Origin: Ruminococcus sp.
GTDB lineage: Bacteria; Bacillota; Clostridia; Oscillospirales; Ruminococcaceae
Length of the DNA stretch: 64,000 nucleotides
Direction: 5' to 3'
Assembly: GCA_017525915.1 (NCBI GenBank)
Contig: JAFXSC010000021.1
Location: forward strand, 1 to 64,000
The notes below the pieces were generated by a model. That model worked only from the letters and a program-made list of their open reading frames with translations, was not told where the DNA came from and ran no database searches. Shown here one piece after another: positions 52,188 through 61,352 of this stretch (positions are counted from its first letter, which is position 1; every line of letters begins with the position of its first letter). The position numbers and the translations under genes are program-made.

Positions 52188-52365
52188 GGACAGGCTCGCA
52201 AAGCTCATAGACGTGAAGTCGATAGTCACGCTCGCCCTGACCGGCGTATTCGGCTGTCTTTCGGTCACGGGACGCATTTCGGAGCAGCAGCTTCAGACCG
52301 TCTATACGGTCATCATCGGCTTCTATTTCGGAACGCAGTACCAGAAAAACAGCAGGGAGGAATGA
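52177..52365 (+). CDS. Small holin-like membrane protein
   Basis: A 62-residue protein with two short hydrophobic helices (residues about 15-30 and 42-56: 'TLALTGVFGCLSVTG', 'TVYTVIIGFYFGTQYQ') and charged ends. This matches phage holins that make pores for endolysin. It overlaps both its upstream (11 bases) and downstream neighbours, so all three are translated as a unit. Confirmation needs the family profile. Confidence 0.6.
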   Translation: MKIKDRLAKLIDVKSIVTLALTGVFGCLSVTGRISEQQLQTVYTVIIGFYFGTQYQKNSREE

Positions 52366-52367
52366 AT

Positions 52368-52889
52368 ATGAACAGTCCATACATGGGAAAATTCCGCGTA
52401 TCACAGCAGTACAAGCCCGGAGAGCACGACGGTCTTGACCTCGTCGGCATCGACAGCAAGGAGATACACGCAACGGTCAGCGGAACGGTACACTATGCCG
52501 GCTGGGAGAATGCTAACAACCACTCCCAGGGCTTCGGGCAGTACGTCTGCATCCGCGGTACGGACGGGCTCTACTACTACTACGGGCATCTCAGCGAACT
52601 GAGGGTGAAGTCCGGCGGCCTCATAGCCTGCACCGATGTTATCGGCATCGAGGGCAGTACCGGTCACTCCACCGGCAGCCATTGTCACTATGAGATACGC
52701 GGCGCATTCTACAAAGGTGCAAAGGTGTATGATGTATGTGCTAAGTCCGGTATTCCGAATGTGCAGGGCGGTACATACGATGACGGTTACCGTCCCGGAG
52801 CGTCACAGCCTGTCGTTGAGAAAAAGACCGTCAGGCTCACAATGGAGCTTGACGGTCACAGGTACAGCGGTACACTGACGGAGGAGTAA
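52368..52889 (+). CDS. M23-family endopeptidase (phage-type endolysin)
   Basis: A 173-residue lysostaphin-fold peptidase. 'FRVSQQYKPGEHDGLDLVG' gives the HxxxD zinc motif, 'TVHYAGWEN', 'YGHLSEL', and 'GSTGHSTGSHCHYEIR' the H-x-H motif. It cleaves peptide bridges in peptidoglycan. No signal peptide is present, consistent with release through a holin. The start at 52368 puts GGGAGG at 7 bases; an ATG at 52362 is too close. The C-terminal 40 residues are a short linker and a small cell-wall-binding-like strand set. No other phage genes are near. Confidence 0.85.
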   Translation: MNSPYMGKFRVSQQYKPGEHDGLDLVGIDSKEIHATVSGTVHYAGWENANNHSQGFGQYVCIRGTDGLYYYYGHLSELRVKSGGLIACTDVIGIEGSTGHSTGSHCHYEIRGAFYKGAKVYDVCAKSGIPNVQGGTYDDGYRPGASQPVVEKKTVRLTMELDGHRYSGTLTEE

Positions 52890-52890
52890 G

Positions 52891-52930
52891 AAAAAAGGGA
52901 GACGGAAAATCCGTCTCCCTCAGTTTTTTT
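52891..52930. terminator. Bidirectional terminator between lysis cassette and giant gene
   Basis: GGGAGACGG (52897-52905) pairs with CCGTCTCCC (52911-52919), six A on the left and seven T on the right. It ends both converging transcripts. Confidence 0.9.
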
Positions 52931-52942
52931 CAGATCTGAGAA

Positions 52943-53038
52943 TCAGCCTCTCTCGGTCTCCCAGGGATTGCTTGTAGTGATAACGTCGCTGTTATCAAAA
53001 GCGATGATCTCGATCTCAGGCTTTTCGTACTGAACCAT
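52943..53038 (-). CDS. Short peptide gene downstream of the giant secreted protein
   Basis: A 31-residue reading frame that is easy to miss: AAAGGAGG, eight bases, ATG (53036-53038), then M-V-Q-Y-E-K-P-E-I-E-I-I-A-F-D-N-S-D-V-I followed by T-T-S-N-P-W-E-T-E-R-G and TGA at 52943. It begins 31 bases after the giant gene's stop and ends 13 bases before the shared terminator. The 'KPEIEIIAFD' and 'DVITTS' pattern resembles short clostridial peptides seen near secreted or modified-peptide genes, but I cannot name a family. The excellent ribosome site makes it very likely translated. Confidence 0.7.
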   Translation of the reverse strand: MVQYEKPEIEIIAFDNSDVITTSNPWETERG

Positions 53039-53069
53039 TTATAACGCCTCCTTTGCGGGATATGTGGTA

Positions 53070-56000
53070 TTACTTGCCGAAGTAGAGCTTTGCGCTCTCA
53101 GCATAGTAGTAGAGTGACTCGTTCACGCGCTTGAGCTGAACTCTCTTTGCGCTGGAATCGTCCTTGACATAGATGCTCTTGAAGTAGCTGTTTATCGTTG
53201 CACCGTCGATGATGACAGTATTGCCGATATTCAGGCTGTAAGAGTTGTCAGATGTCAGGAGAGCAGCCGGGAGCTGGTCAGTCTCGATGAATATTTCGTT
53301 GCCTTCGATGCCGGTAGATGCGGAAATGCTGCTGTCTGTGAAGCGGATAGAATTGCCGTATGCAGCAAGTGCCGCGTCAGCTGTGCCGGAATTGGGCTTG
53401 AAGTAGTAGCGGAGCTTTACGCCGGAATCGAGCTGGAGCGATGAACCAGTGTAGGTAAGAGCGATGTTGTTGTCTGCAAGTATCTTGTTAACGGCTGCCC
53501 TGTCGATAATGTCTGTATTGTCCATCTTGGTCGTGTAGGCGGTGATGCCTGTTCTTGCAGCTGCTATCTGCTCGGCTGTAAGGGACTTGTTTGCATAGTT
53601 TGCTTCGATATTGTTGTAGTCGAAATACTTCTGTGCCTGTGTGCCGTAATCGAGCAGTGAGATCATTGCATTGACGAGCTTCTTGTTGGAAGAAGAAGCG
53701 ATCTTTCCGTTTGCATACTCAGCAACGCTGTAAACGTCTGTGAGAACAGGCTCAGTATCGCCTTTGGTATAAACGTTCATGGTTATGCGGTCGTTTATCA
53801 TTGCTGCTGCGAGCGGAACTGAGAAGCGGTACTCGTCAAATCCTGTGTTGTACTTGCAGGGAGCACCGTCCAGAGCGGCGAATGTGCCGATCTCGGTGGT
53901 GATCTCCTTCTTCTGTGTGCTGTCGTAGTGTGTGGAGAAGATCTTTGCTGTCAGAGCCTTGTTGTCATAGTCCTTGATGTCAACATAGAAATTCAGTGTG
54001 ATAGGACCGTCGAGTGAGAGTGAGTGGCCGTCCATCTGTGCAGTGCAGGGACCGCTGTACTTCCATTCGATATTTGTATCGCCGGATACTATCAGGCTCA
54101 TCGTGTTCTGTACAGTTGTCTGCTTTACGCCGTTGATGTACCAGGAGTAGTCTGCACCTGCGGGAGCGCTGATTGTGAGCTCAGAGCCCTTGGGAACGGT
54201 ATTGCCTGATGTTACGGTATACTTCACTGATTCCTCCTGAGCATTCACTGCTTCGTACTCAGCGCTGATGCCGCTGCCGAGAGTTATCGTGCAGGGTGCG
54301 CCCTTGAATACGGGGTAGAGTATCACAGGTGTATCGGTAACAGCTACCGTGATATCTCTTGTGGAGATAAGATAGGTCTTGCTGCCGACTACCTTGCTCC
54401 AGTAATCGAATACTGAATCGGAGGTATCCTTTGCGGAGAATGTGAATTCCTTGCCGACGGGGTATGTCTTTTCGCTGTCGAAATCGTTGGGGTAAACTAT
54501 CTTTCCGTCAGCCATGAATGTCTCGTCAACTATAACGCTGCCGAGTGCGGAAGGACTTGTATCCTTTGCGAAGAATGCGTGTACTTCCTGTGCCTTGGGT
54601 GACATGATGAATGAAGTGCTTGCGCTGGTTTCTGTTTTGCCGTTTACGGTCCAGTGGTCGAAGACGTAACCGGCGTAAGGATTGGCGTTAAGCTTTACGA
54701 GTGTACCGGATTCATATCTGAGAGTATCGGTCTCGAGGGATATGCTTTCCGGAGCTGTGAGGCGGACACCGCCTGCCGACTGGTCATCGACCTTTTCGCA
54801 GATGATATTCAGATCGTAAAGTCTTGCGTAGATCGAGATCATTTCAGAATAAAGCTGGAGGTCATAGTATTCTGTCTTGTTGCCTTCTGCTTGGCTTGGC
54901 TTGAGCTTTGCGTAGTAATTTCCGGGAGCCGTTCTGTTGTCGATTGTGATCTCACTTGAATCCGTACCGTTCTTGAAGACGAGAGTAGCGATCTCTTCGA
55001 GCTTGTCGCCTTCAACGAGACCGGAGATAACAACAGCCTCCGGGAGTTTGCCTTCAACGTCGCCTGCAAAGAGTGCGCCGGGATCGGATATGCCTATCTC
55101 AATGGGACGCTTTTTGAGCGTGTAGCTGTAAGAATAGTTCTTTCCGTCGGCAGTGATATTCTTTGTGTAAGTATCGGGCTTTGAATTGAGGAACTGGTCT
55201 TTTACGCCGTACTGGGCTGTAAGAGTGTCCATATACTGCTCGGATGTAACTCCGTCAGCGTTCTTGGTATACTTGTAGAACTTAAGGGTCAGCTTGTCGC
55301 CGTAGAAGAATGTCTCGGTCCTGTTGCCGTTCTGATCGAACAGAACAGGGTAGACAGCATCGTTTCCGACAAGTACGCTGACGGCTTCGGTCTGGAATGA
55401 GCCGTAGACATTGTCGCCGCCGTAGTAAGCAGAGATCTGGTAAATGCCGTTGGGGAGATCCTTGAGGTCTGCTGCGTCGGAGAGCTTGGCTGTTGATGTA
55501 CGTCTTGAAGCGTTCAGAGGAACTGAGTATGTGTTTTCAAAGGAAGCGCTCTGAACGGTGAATTCAACTGTGCCTGTCGGAGCGATGAGGCAGGCAGTAT
55601 TGGAAGGTACGAGAGAGAGGACTGCTTCGGGCTTGTTGCCCTTGCAGCTGACAGAATAGGAATTCTGCTTTACAGAACGCATCTTGAAGGTCAAGTCGAT
55701 ATCGTCCGTGAATACAGTGACGCCGACCTCGGAATTCCTTTCCTCGTTGAATGCCATTGCGTCAACACGGCAGCGGTATTTGCCTGCGGAATCAGCATCG
55801 GGGTCGCTTATCGTGAGAATGCTCGAATCTGCATTTGCGATATCCTTCCAGCCGGTCTTTTCCTTCTTCTGCCACTGGTAGGAGATGAACAGGAAGTCGT
55901 CCGCATTTCCTATCTCAGCGCCGATATTGTATTCTCTGTCTGGGTATACTGTAAGTTTGTTGTTTGTAACGCCTGTAAGGCTTATCTCGGGATATACGCC

Positions 56001-59000
56001 CTCTGCGTGTGTATATGCGTAGAGCACTTCGCTGGGCATTGATACGCACGGAGGAGATGAGGGACTTCTTGCGGCAACGATCTGGTATTCGTACTGTACG
56101 CCGGGGTTCATGATGATCCTGCCGCCGTTTGCGTTATTTCCTTTATCTTCGAGGGTATAGGTGTATGAACCGTCGCTGTTGAGTGTGCCCGAAGAAGCGG
56201 GAACAGTGTCAACGAGTATCCTTACCTGCTTGCCGTTGATGTTGGAAACACGGAAAACGTTGAAGAATTCAGCCTTTCCGGAATCGTCGTAGTCCCATTC
56301 GAGCATTACGCTGTAATCCGAGGAATTCTTGTAGTCCTGACGGAAGCTTGAAACAAGCGAAGGGGGCTGTATTACGTCAGTAACGAGATAATCCACAACG
56401 GGGAAGGTAACTGTATTTCCGGAAGCGTTTTTGTAGGAGCCTTCGTGAGAGAAGAGCTTCCATGACATACCGTAGCCGTACTCCTCGGCTTCCTTAGGCA
56501 TATTCTGCATAGTTGCCGTGAAGGATGAGCCCTCGGTAGTGGTGCTCATTGTGCCGGCTTCGTGACCGTAGCCTGCGCTTACGCCGACTGTAACGCCGCC
56601 TGCACCGCCGCCGACCTTCATCTCTACATCAACGCCGATGCTGGAGGTATAGCAGGTATCCTTTGTCATTTCGATCGACTGTGACTCTGTGATACCGCCG
56701 CCTGCGCTTGTGAAGTCAACAGCCATGTAGTTGCCGTCGAACTCGCGGACATTGTTGTAGCCCTTGGTAGACTTGGGGTAGCTGTCGGGGTTGCCGACCT
56801 CATGTTTGAGAACGTTGCTGAGATCGGGGAGCTCGCTGTAATTCTCAGCGATGGACTGATACTTTTCAAGCTCGATAGTTGCCGTGCAGGGCTGTTTCGG
56901 AATACAGAGAAGATTATTGATCTTCTTTTCCTTGCCGTTTTCACGGTAGACTATTTCATACTCATAGAACTCGAACGGTACAGAGTAGAATACAACTGCA
57001 TCTGCGCCGGAGCTCGTTGCGTATTCGAGAGAGTAGTTCAGCTCAACAGATTCCTCGTACTCGCTGGTGAAGGAGACATCTGTCGAGAGCTCGGCTTCAA
57101 AGGTCGCAACAGTTGCAAAGCCCATGAAGCTTATTTCCTGCTCGAAGCTTACATAAGCGCCGACAGAGAAGCTGTTGGACTGGGAACTGCCGCTGCCGGC
57201 ACCCTTTGTACTGCCGTAAGCAGTAGTGGATTCAGCATAGTTGCCGGAGAGGTCATCCTGTTCGAGCAGGTCCTTGAAGTAAGGAGGCGAAGCCAGAACA
57301 GCAAGCACCTTCGGGTCGGTATACTCGAACCAGTGCTTTCCGGTGTAGGACATATAGAAGGAATCATTGTCAGTATTGACAATGGCATACATATTGCATG
57401 CGTTCGGCTGATCGAAGCTGTAATTCGGTGATGTGCCGAATGAATGCGAGTGTATTTCTGAATTTGCTGCCGCGCCGTGATAGCTCCAATAGCCGCGGTT
57501 ATGGATCGTCTGATAGAATACCGTCTGCTTTCCGTCACCGTTAAGGTCGGCTGTCTGGAAGTCGAATGCGATGACTTCTTCTCTATTCTTGATCTCTTCG
57601 GCCGGGAAATCCTCAGTGAAGCCTGCATCAAAGCCGTTGTAATTGCCGGCGGTCAGTCCGCGGTGTGAGAACTTGAAGCAGGATTTGGTATTAGGTGAAC
57701 AGAGAGTGTCATTCAGATAATAGATCTCATTTGCAAGTGCAGGACGGTCAACTGTCATTGTGACTGACTTCGGTTCGCCTAACATCCTGTATTTTCCGTC
57801 TTCAAAGTGATAGGCTGAAAAAGCACCGTTTGGTCCCGAGCTTCCGAGAACACCTATATAGGTCTCTCTTTTTGTGGAAGATTTGCTTTCAAATACCGTT
57901 ACGCCGTACTTGTCCAGTCCTGAAGCAATAACGGTCTGATTTGCGAGCATATCCTTGCGGGCACCGTGATAGACAGTAACCGTTGCGGGTCTGTCTTCCG
58001 GGAGGTTCCTTGCATTGCTTTCGCCGACAATGAGGTCGTCGATGCCGTCACCGTTGACATCGCCTGCTGCAAGTGACAGCGCCTCGCCGGGATTTACAGG
58101 GAAAGTGCGCTTGAGCTCCCAGTCGTTGATGTTAAGAAGATCACCCTCGCCGTCATTGAGGGTATAGGCGTAGATGCTGATAACAGGACCTACATAGTCG
58201 TCAGTGATGTAGACGTTTGCTGCCACTTCATGTTTTTCTGCATTTCCGCTTCCGCCTTCATCCGCAACCATGGCGTAATAGCGCATTTCCCGGAAGATCG
58301 GAATGCCAAGCATAGGAAGAAGTATCAGGACTTCCGGATAAGGTTCCATATATTCAAAAAGCTCCTGACGGGTCATTCCGACTTTATTTTTAAGCGCGGT
58401 ATCAATATAATTATCATTCCAGTCATAAACGATGAATTTGTATAATATATCGCCTGTGCCGTCGTCTTTGCCGGTTTCGTCCTTGTGTTCTTCTCTTTTG
58501 ACAAAAAGATCATAGCCGTTCGGATGCTCACCGGTAGGGTCGTCGTAATGACCGTTCACATCCGGGAAATCAGACATCTTCTCATTGCCCTCATACGGTA
58601 CGGTTTCAGTGCATTTTGTAGAGTTGACCAGAGCAGCGATCTCGTCTCTGCCGTTTCCGTCAAAATCGCCGGTCGCGACAGCCATCTGAGAGATAGCGTA
58701 TGTGTTTTCGCGAGCAAATTCCTGGTCTCCGACCATATCTTTGCCTGTATAATTGTACAGCTTGAAATCCGCCGTGCCGTTTGTTGCACCTGTTAATGAG
58801 TCACAGACGGCAAGAGATGCGCTGTCTCTGGAGACACTTTCGCCAACAGAAAACCGCACATACTGATTAGTTCTTCCCTGGCGGTTTCCGTCGAAATTGC
58901 CGGCAACGGTCTTGGAAATGTAGTTATTCAGGAATGCGTTGTTATTATATTCGTCTTTCTCTTCAATTTCGCGGTAATACTGCAGTGAAACGGGAGAGGC

Positions 59001-59336
59001 GGTATTACTGTTGTTTATGGTGTAATAGCCTGCCTGGTCGTCATCATCGTAGGTTCCCGATTGATAGGCGTCTTTTTGGTAGCCTACAAGCACCTCGTTC
59101 GCTTCACCGAAAGTGATCGCCTTTCTGCCGTAGGGGTTTTTCATGTCGTCATCTTCATCAAAACCCTCCGGCGCATCTTCCTTCAAGCCGAGCGCCTTTG
59201 CAGCATTTGTTTCTGAATCTGCAGCTCTGGCAGTCAGCGGGTCCGGACGTATTATTTCCGGAAGATCAATACCGGAAAGCATTGTCAGAGCGGTCACTGC
59301 TGCAAGCGTTCGCTTGAGGATGCCGTGTTTCTTCAT
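53070..59336 (-). CDS. Giant secreted multidomain protein with FG-GAP/VCBS repeats and a beta-rich core
   Basis: A 2088-residue protein with a signal peptide (residues 1 to about 38, ending T-A-R-A). FG-GAP/VCBS-type repeats lie near 223 ('DFDGNGRDEIA'), 426 ('DVNGDGIDDLIVG') and 595 ('DLNGDGKQTVF'). Residues about 710-800 and 890-950 are long alternating Ser/Thr/Gly-rich strands like those of pore-forming or amphipathic barrel proteins. Fibronectin- and Ig-like segments follow (about 1020-1420), then MBG-like, InlB-B-repeat-like ('GYVFDHWTVNG') and a C-terminal Ruminococcus-type beta/helix domain. No LPXTG anchor or dockerin is visible. GGAGGAG precedes the ATG. It may be an adhesin or toxin; the function is not decidable from sequence. 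Confidence 0.8.
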   Translation of the reverse strand: MKKHGILKRTLAAVTALTMLSGIDLPEIIRPDPLTARAADSETNAAKALGLKEDAPEGFDEDDDMKNPYGRKAITFGEANEVLVGYQKDAYQSGTYDDDDQAGYYTINNSNTASPVSLQYYREIEEKDEYNNNAFLNNYISKTVAGNFDGNRQGRTNQYVRFSVGESVSRDSASLAVCDSLTGATNGTADFKLYNYTGKDMVGDQEFARENTYAISQMAVATGDFDGNGRDEIAALVNSTKCTETVPYEGNEKMSDFPDVNGHYDDPTGEHPNGYDLFVKREEHKDETGKDDGTGDILYKFIVYDWNDNYIDTALKNKVGMTRQELFEYMEPYPEVLILLPMLGIPIFREMRYYAMVADEGGSGNAEKHEVAANVYITDDYVGPVISIYAYTLNDGEGDLLNINDWELKRTFPVNPGEALSLAAGDVNGDGIDDLIVGESNARNLPEDRPATVTVYHGARKDMLANQTVIASGLDKYGVTVFESKSSTKRETYIGVLGSSGPNGAFSAYHFEDGKYRMLGEPKSVTMTVDRPALANEIYYLNDTLCSPNTKSCFKFSHRGLTAGNYNGFDAGFTEDFPAEEIKNREEVIAFDFQTADLNGDGKQTVFYQTIHNRGYWSYHGAAANSEIHSHSFGTSPNYSFDQPNACNMYAIVNTDNDSFYMSYTGKHWFEYTDPKVLAVLASPPYFKDLLEQDDLSGNYAESTTAYGSTKGAGSGSSQSNSFSVGAYVSFEQEISFMGFATVATFEAELSTDVSFTSEYEESVELNYSLEYATSSGADAVVFYSVPFEFYEYEIVYRENGKEKKINNLLCIPKQPCTATIELEKYQSIAENYSELPDLSNVLKHEVGNPDSYPKSTKGYNNVREFDGNYMAVDFTSAGGGITESQSIEMTKDTCYTSSIGVDVEMKVGGGAGGVTVGVSAGYGHEAGTMSTTTEGSSFTATMQNMPKEAEEYGYGMSWKLFSHEGSYKNASGNTVTFPVVDYLVTDVIQPPSLVSSFRQDYKNSSDYSVMLEWDYDDSGKAEFFNVFRVSNINGKQVRILVDTVPASSGTLNSDGSYTYTLEDKGNNANGGRIIMNPGVQYEYQIVAARSPSSPPCVSMPSEVLYAYTHAEGVYPEISLTGVTNNKLTVYPDREYNIGAEIGNADDFLFISYQWQKKEKTGWKDIANADSSILTISDPDADSAGKYRCRVDAMAFNEERNSEVGVTVFTDDIDLTFKMRSVKQNSYSVSCKGNKPEAVLSLVPSNTACLIAPTGTVEFTVQSASFENTYSVPLNASRRTSTAKLSDAADLKDLPNGIYQISAYYGGDNVYGSFQTEAVSVLVGNDAVYPVLFDQNGNRTETFFYGDKLTLKFYKYTKNADGVTSEQYMDTLTAQYGVKDQFLNSKPDTYTKNITADGKNYSYSYTLKKRPIEIGISDPGALFAGDVEGKLPEAVVISGLVEGDKLEEIATLVFKNGTDSSEITIDNRTAPGNYYAKLKPSQAEGNKTEYYDLQLYSEMISIYARLYDLNIICEKVDDQSAGGVRLTAPESISLETDTLRYESGTLVKLNANPYAGYVFDHWTVNGKTETSASTSFIMSPKAQEVHAFFAKDTSPSALGSVIVDETFMADGKIVYPNDFDSEKTYPVGKEFTFSAKDTSDSVFDYWSKVVGSKTYLISTRDITVAVTDTPVILYPVFKGAPCTITLGSGISAEYEAVNAQEESVKYTVTSGNTVPKGSELTISAPAGADYSWYINGVKQTTVQNTMSLIVSGDTNIEWKYSGPCTAQMDGHSLSLDGPITLNFYVDIKDYDNKALTAKIFSTHYDSTQKKEITTEIGTFAALDGAPCKYNTGFDEYRFSVPLAAAMINDRITMNVYTKGDTEPVLTDVYSVAEYANGKIASSSNKKLVNAMISLLDYGTQAQKYFDYNNIEANYANKSLTAEQIAAARTGITAYTTKMDNTDIIDRAAVNKILADNNIALTYTGSSLQLDSGVKLRYYFKPNSGTADAALAAYGNSIRFTDSSISASTGIEGNEIFIETDQLPAALLTSDNSYSLNIGNTVIIDGATINSYFKSIYVKDDSSAKRVQLKRVNESLYYYAESAKLYFGK

Positions 59337-59479
59337 ATAAACTCCTCCTTTAATAATAAGATATTATAACAAAAGCACACTTCACATGACAGACCTGTCC
59401 TGCAAAGTGTGCCTTTATTAACGCTTAAAATTGGAAAGGCGTGTTTAGACCATAAATGCCTGTTATCCTGCTTCATCAT
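59333..59479 (-). CDS. Cys-rich leader ORF coupled to the giant gene
   Basis: A 48-residue frame starts at ATG 59477-59479 after AAAGGGGCGG and ends in TGA overlapping the giant gene's ATG by ATGA (59333-59336). Its C-terminal third carries four cysteines in C-R-T-G-L-S-C-E-V-C-F-C. These codons lie within the hairpin at 59375-59412. Coupling and the ribosome site are visible; whether it is a regulatory leader peptide or a small secreted peptide is unknown. A 17-codon frame ending at this start is also possible. Confidence 0.45.
   Translation of the reverse strand: MMKQDNRHLWSKHAFPILSVNKGTLCRTGLSCEVCFCYNILLLKEEFI
59366..59412 (-). promoter_or_regulatory. Terminator-like hairpin in the giant gene leader
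   Basis: Leftward GCACACTT (59412-59405) pairs with AAGTGTGC (59382-59375), enclosing GACAG/CTGTC, followed by TTTTGTT. It lies about 30 bases before the giant gene and inside the leader ORF, in the place expected of an attenuator. Confidence 0.5.
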
Positions 59480-59537
59480 AAAGAACCGCCCCTTTCCCTT
59501 ATTATGAATAAACAAATCATCTCCCTCATTGTCATTT

Positions 59538-59566
59538 ATTTTAGCACACCTTGTAAAGAAAGTCAA
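59538..59566 (-). promoter_or_regulatory. Promoter of the giant gene transcript
   Basis: Leftward TTGACT (59566-59561) and TAAAAT (59543-59538), 17-base spacer. Start near 59531 gives a leader of about 195 bases. Confidence 0.65.
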
Positions 59567-59630
59567 TAGAGAACGGAACTATCATTTTTATTTTGTTCCG
59601 ACTTTTTTCTCCGCGGAAATGTGGGAACGG

Positions 59631-59661
59631 AAAATGCCCGCCGGGCGGCTGCCTGGCGGGC
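59631..59661 (-). terminator. Terminator of the sigma/anti-sigma operon
   Basis: GCCCGCC (59636-59642) pairs with GGCGGGC (59655-59661), leftward ATTTTC. It ends the operon just after the anti-sigma stop. Confidence 0.75.
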
Positions 59662-59681
59662 GGAAAGCTATGTTATTCAGT

Positions 59682-61352
59682 TCAGTTGTTATCAGCCGGC
59701 GGATCTGTCACAGGTGAAGTATCTGTTGCTTCCTGCGGAATGCCGTTGCCGTCAGTGGATACGGGAGCGCCGTCCCCATAGTGTGGAACTATCTGTTTTT
59801 CCTCCAGACCTGTGAAGTCGGGAGTTTTTACCGGCTCGGCTTCATCGTCAAATTTGAGATTTTCTACTACCGTGAAGCGTTTCAGCCTTCCTTCCGAATC
59901 GTAGCCGTTCATCCATACAGTCACGCCTGTTTCGATATCGACATAGAGCTCGAATTTCTTGACCGCGTCGTACTCAACATCGTATGTGCCCTCGATGCGG
60001 ACACAATTTCTGCCCAGTACCTCCTGAGTTCCGATAATATCCCACTTGTCGAAGTCCTGAAGGTAATCTACCGCCATTCTGTAATTCTCTATGCAGTCAA
60101 CGGCAATTCCTCCGAGCATCTGACGGCGGCTGTTCCAGTTGTCGTACTCATTGAAGGAATCGTCCTTCGGGCGAAGCTCCTCAAACGGAACAGTCGGTGT
60201 ATCTATGCGGTGTACAACGCCCGGTATCTTGGAGTAGGTGTCCTTTGAAATACCGGCAGTGTAGCAGTATTCACCGTCCTGCGAACTGATTATTGCCGTA
60301 TCATCTTTGGTTACGCTTTCATCGAGCGAGGTAAGATGTGTAGAGAAGCCATAATAGTTCTCCTCACACTCATATGCCTTTGCAGTGTTGAGATCGACCT
60401 GAAACTCGGATACCGCCATGCTTCCGTAGCCGCTGAGCTCAAATCCTCCGCGCTTTATAACGCCGGAAGCACGGTCGAAGTAGTCAAGGGTATTGTTCAT
60501 CTTGTAGAATATGTCCTTCTTGTCGGTCATATCGCATTCCTTAGCGCCGGCGCGTGTATTCTTCCAGATATCGTTCACATTTATGGAACTGATGTCGCAC
60601 CAGGTCAGATGATCTGAAATTGCATTCTCATAAGCCGCAGGATTTGCAGCCTCGGTGATAGCCTTTGCAGTTTCGGCAGGAACGTACCAGCGTGTCGCTT
60701 CTCCCATGCCTTCGAGTTTTACGGTATTGTCACCGTAGAGGGTGAGACTGTACGGTGCGCCGTTGTTGTAGACGTACATATTGAATGCTTCACCGTCGGG
60801 GAGCGGTGCGTTCACATCGCAGGGCGTCCAGCTGTCAGAATTGATCGCCGCTGCGAGCTTCTGCTGCTGATCTGCGGAGATATCGAGAAGATAAGGCGCA
60901 TAAGCCGCAGCCATAAAGCGTACCTCGTCGTTCGATATGTCAATGACCGGTGCTGCTGCCTGAACGGACACTGCATCAGTTGTTGCCGCTGTATCTGTTG
61001 CCGCGATATTCTGTTCCTCGGTAGTCAGTGCGGCAAGCATACTGTCGGAGGATTTAGGGCTCTTGTTCTTTATAACTGCGGCAGTGCCGATACCTCCGGC
61101 GATGAGCGCGACAGCCGCTGCCACGCCGAGAGCCTTGTGCCATACGGGACGGCGATACTTTTCAACGCCCGATACGGACTCTGCATATTCACTTACATTT
61201 CCCTTGTTCTTTTCGTTCATAAGCTCATCGAATTTCTTTTCACTCATGGATAATACCCTCTTTCTTGTTTCTTCATCTGACGAAAAAGGGGGGAGCTTTT
61301 CGATGATATCATCGTCTGCATTATCAAGAATACCGAGATCTATCTTTTTCAT
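59682..61352 (-). CDS. Membrane-anchored anti-sigma factor with outer beta domain
   Basis: A 556-residue protein: a cytoplasmic N-terminus (about 1-70, charged, the expected sigma-binding part), one transmembrane helix (about 75-95) and a large outer domain with MucB/LolA-like pattern at the end ('LGRNCVRIEGTYDVEYDAVKKFELYVDIETGVTVWMNGYDSEGRLK', about 455-500) and a Thr/Pro/Asp tail. Its start overlaps the ECF sigma stop by ATGA, which argues it is the cognate inhibitor. The signal sensed is unknown. Confidence 0.85.
   Translation of the reverse strand: MKKIDLGILDNADDDIIEKLPPFSSDEETRKRVLSMSEKKFDELMNEKNKGNVSEYAESVSGVEKYRRPVWHKALGVAAAVALIAGGIGTAAVIKNKSPKSSDSMLAALTTEEQNIAATDTAATTDAVSVQAAAPVIDISNDEVRFMAAAYAPYLLDISADQQQKLAAAINSDSWTPCDVNAPLPDGEAFNMYVYNNGAPYSLTLYGDNTVKLEGMGEATRWYVPAETAKAITEAANPAAYENAISDHLTWCDISSINVNDIWKNTRAGAKECDMTDKKDIFYKMNNTLDYFDRASGVIKRGGFELSGYGSMAVSEFQVDLNTAKAYECEENYYGFSTHLTSLDESVTKDDTAIISSQDGEYCYTAGISKDTYSKIPGVVHRIDTPTVPFEELRPKDDSFNEYDNWNSRRQMLGGIAVDCIENYRMAVDYLQDFDKWDIIGTQEVLGRNCVRIEGTYDVEYDAVKKFELYVDIETGVTVWMNGYDSEGRLKRFTVVENLKFDDEAEPVKTPDFTGLEEKQIVPHYGDGAPVSTDGNGIPQEATDTSPVTDPPADNN

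Noticed and set aside
53070-53300. A dockerin or LPXTG anchor at the giant protein's C-terminus
   Set aside because: The last 80 residues have neither the duplicated calcium-binding dockerin pattern nor LPXTG with a hydrophobic tail.
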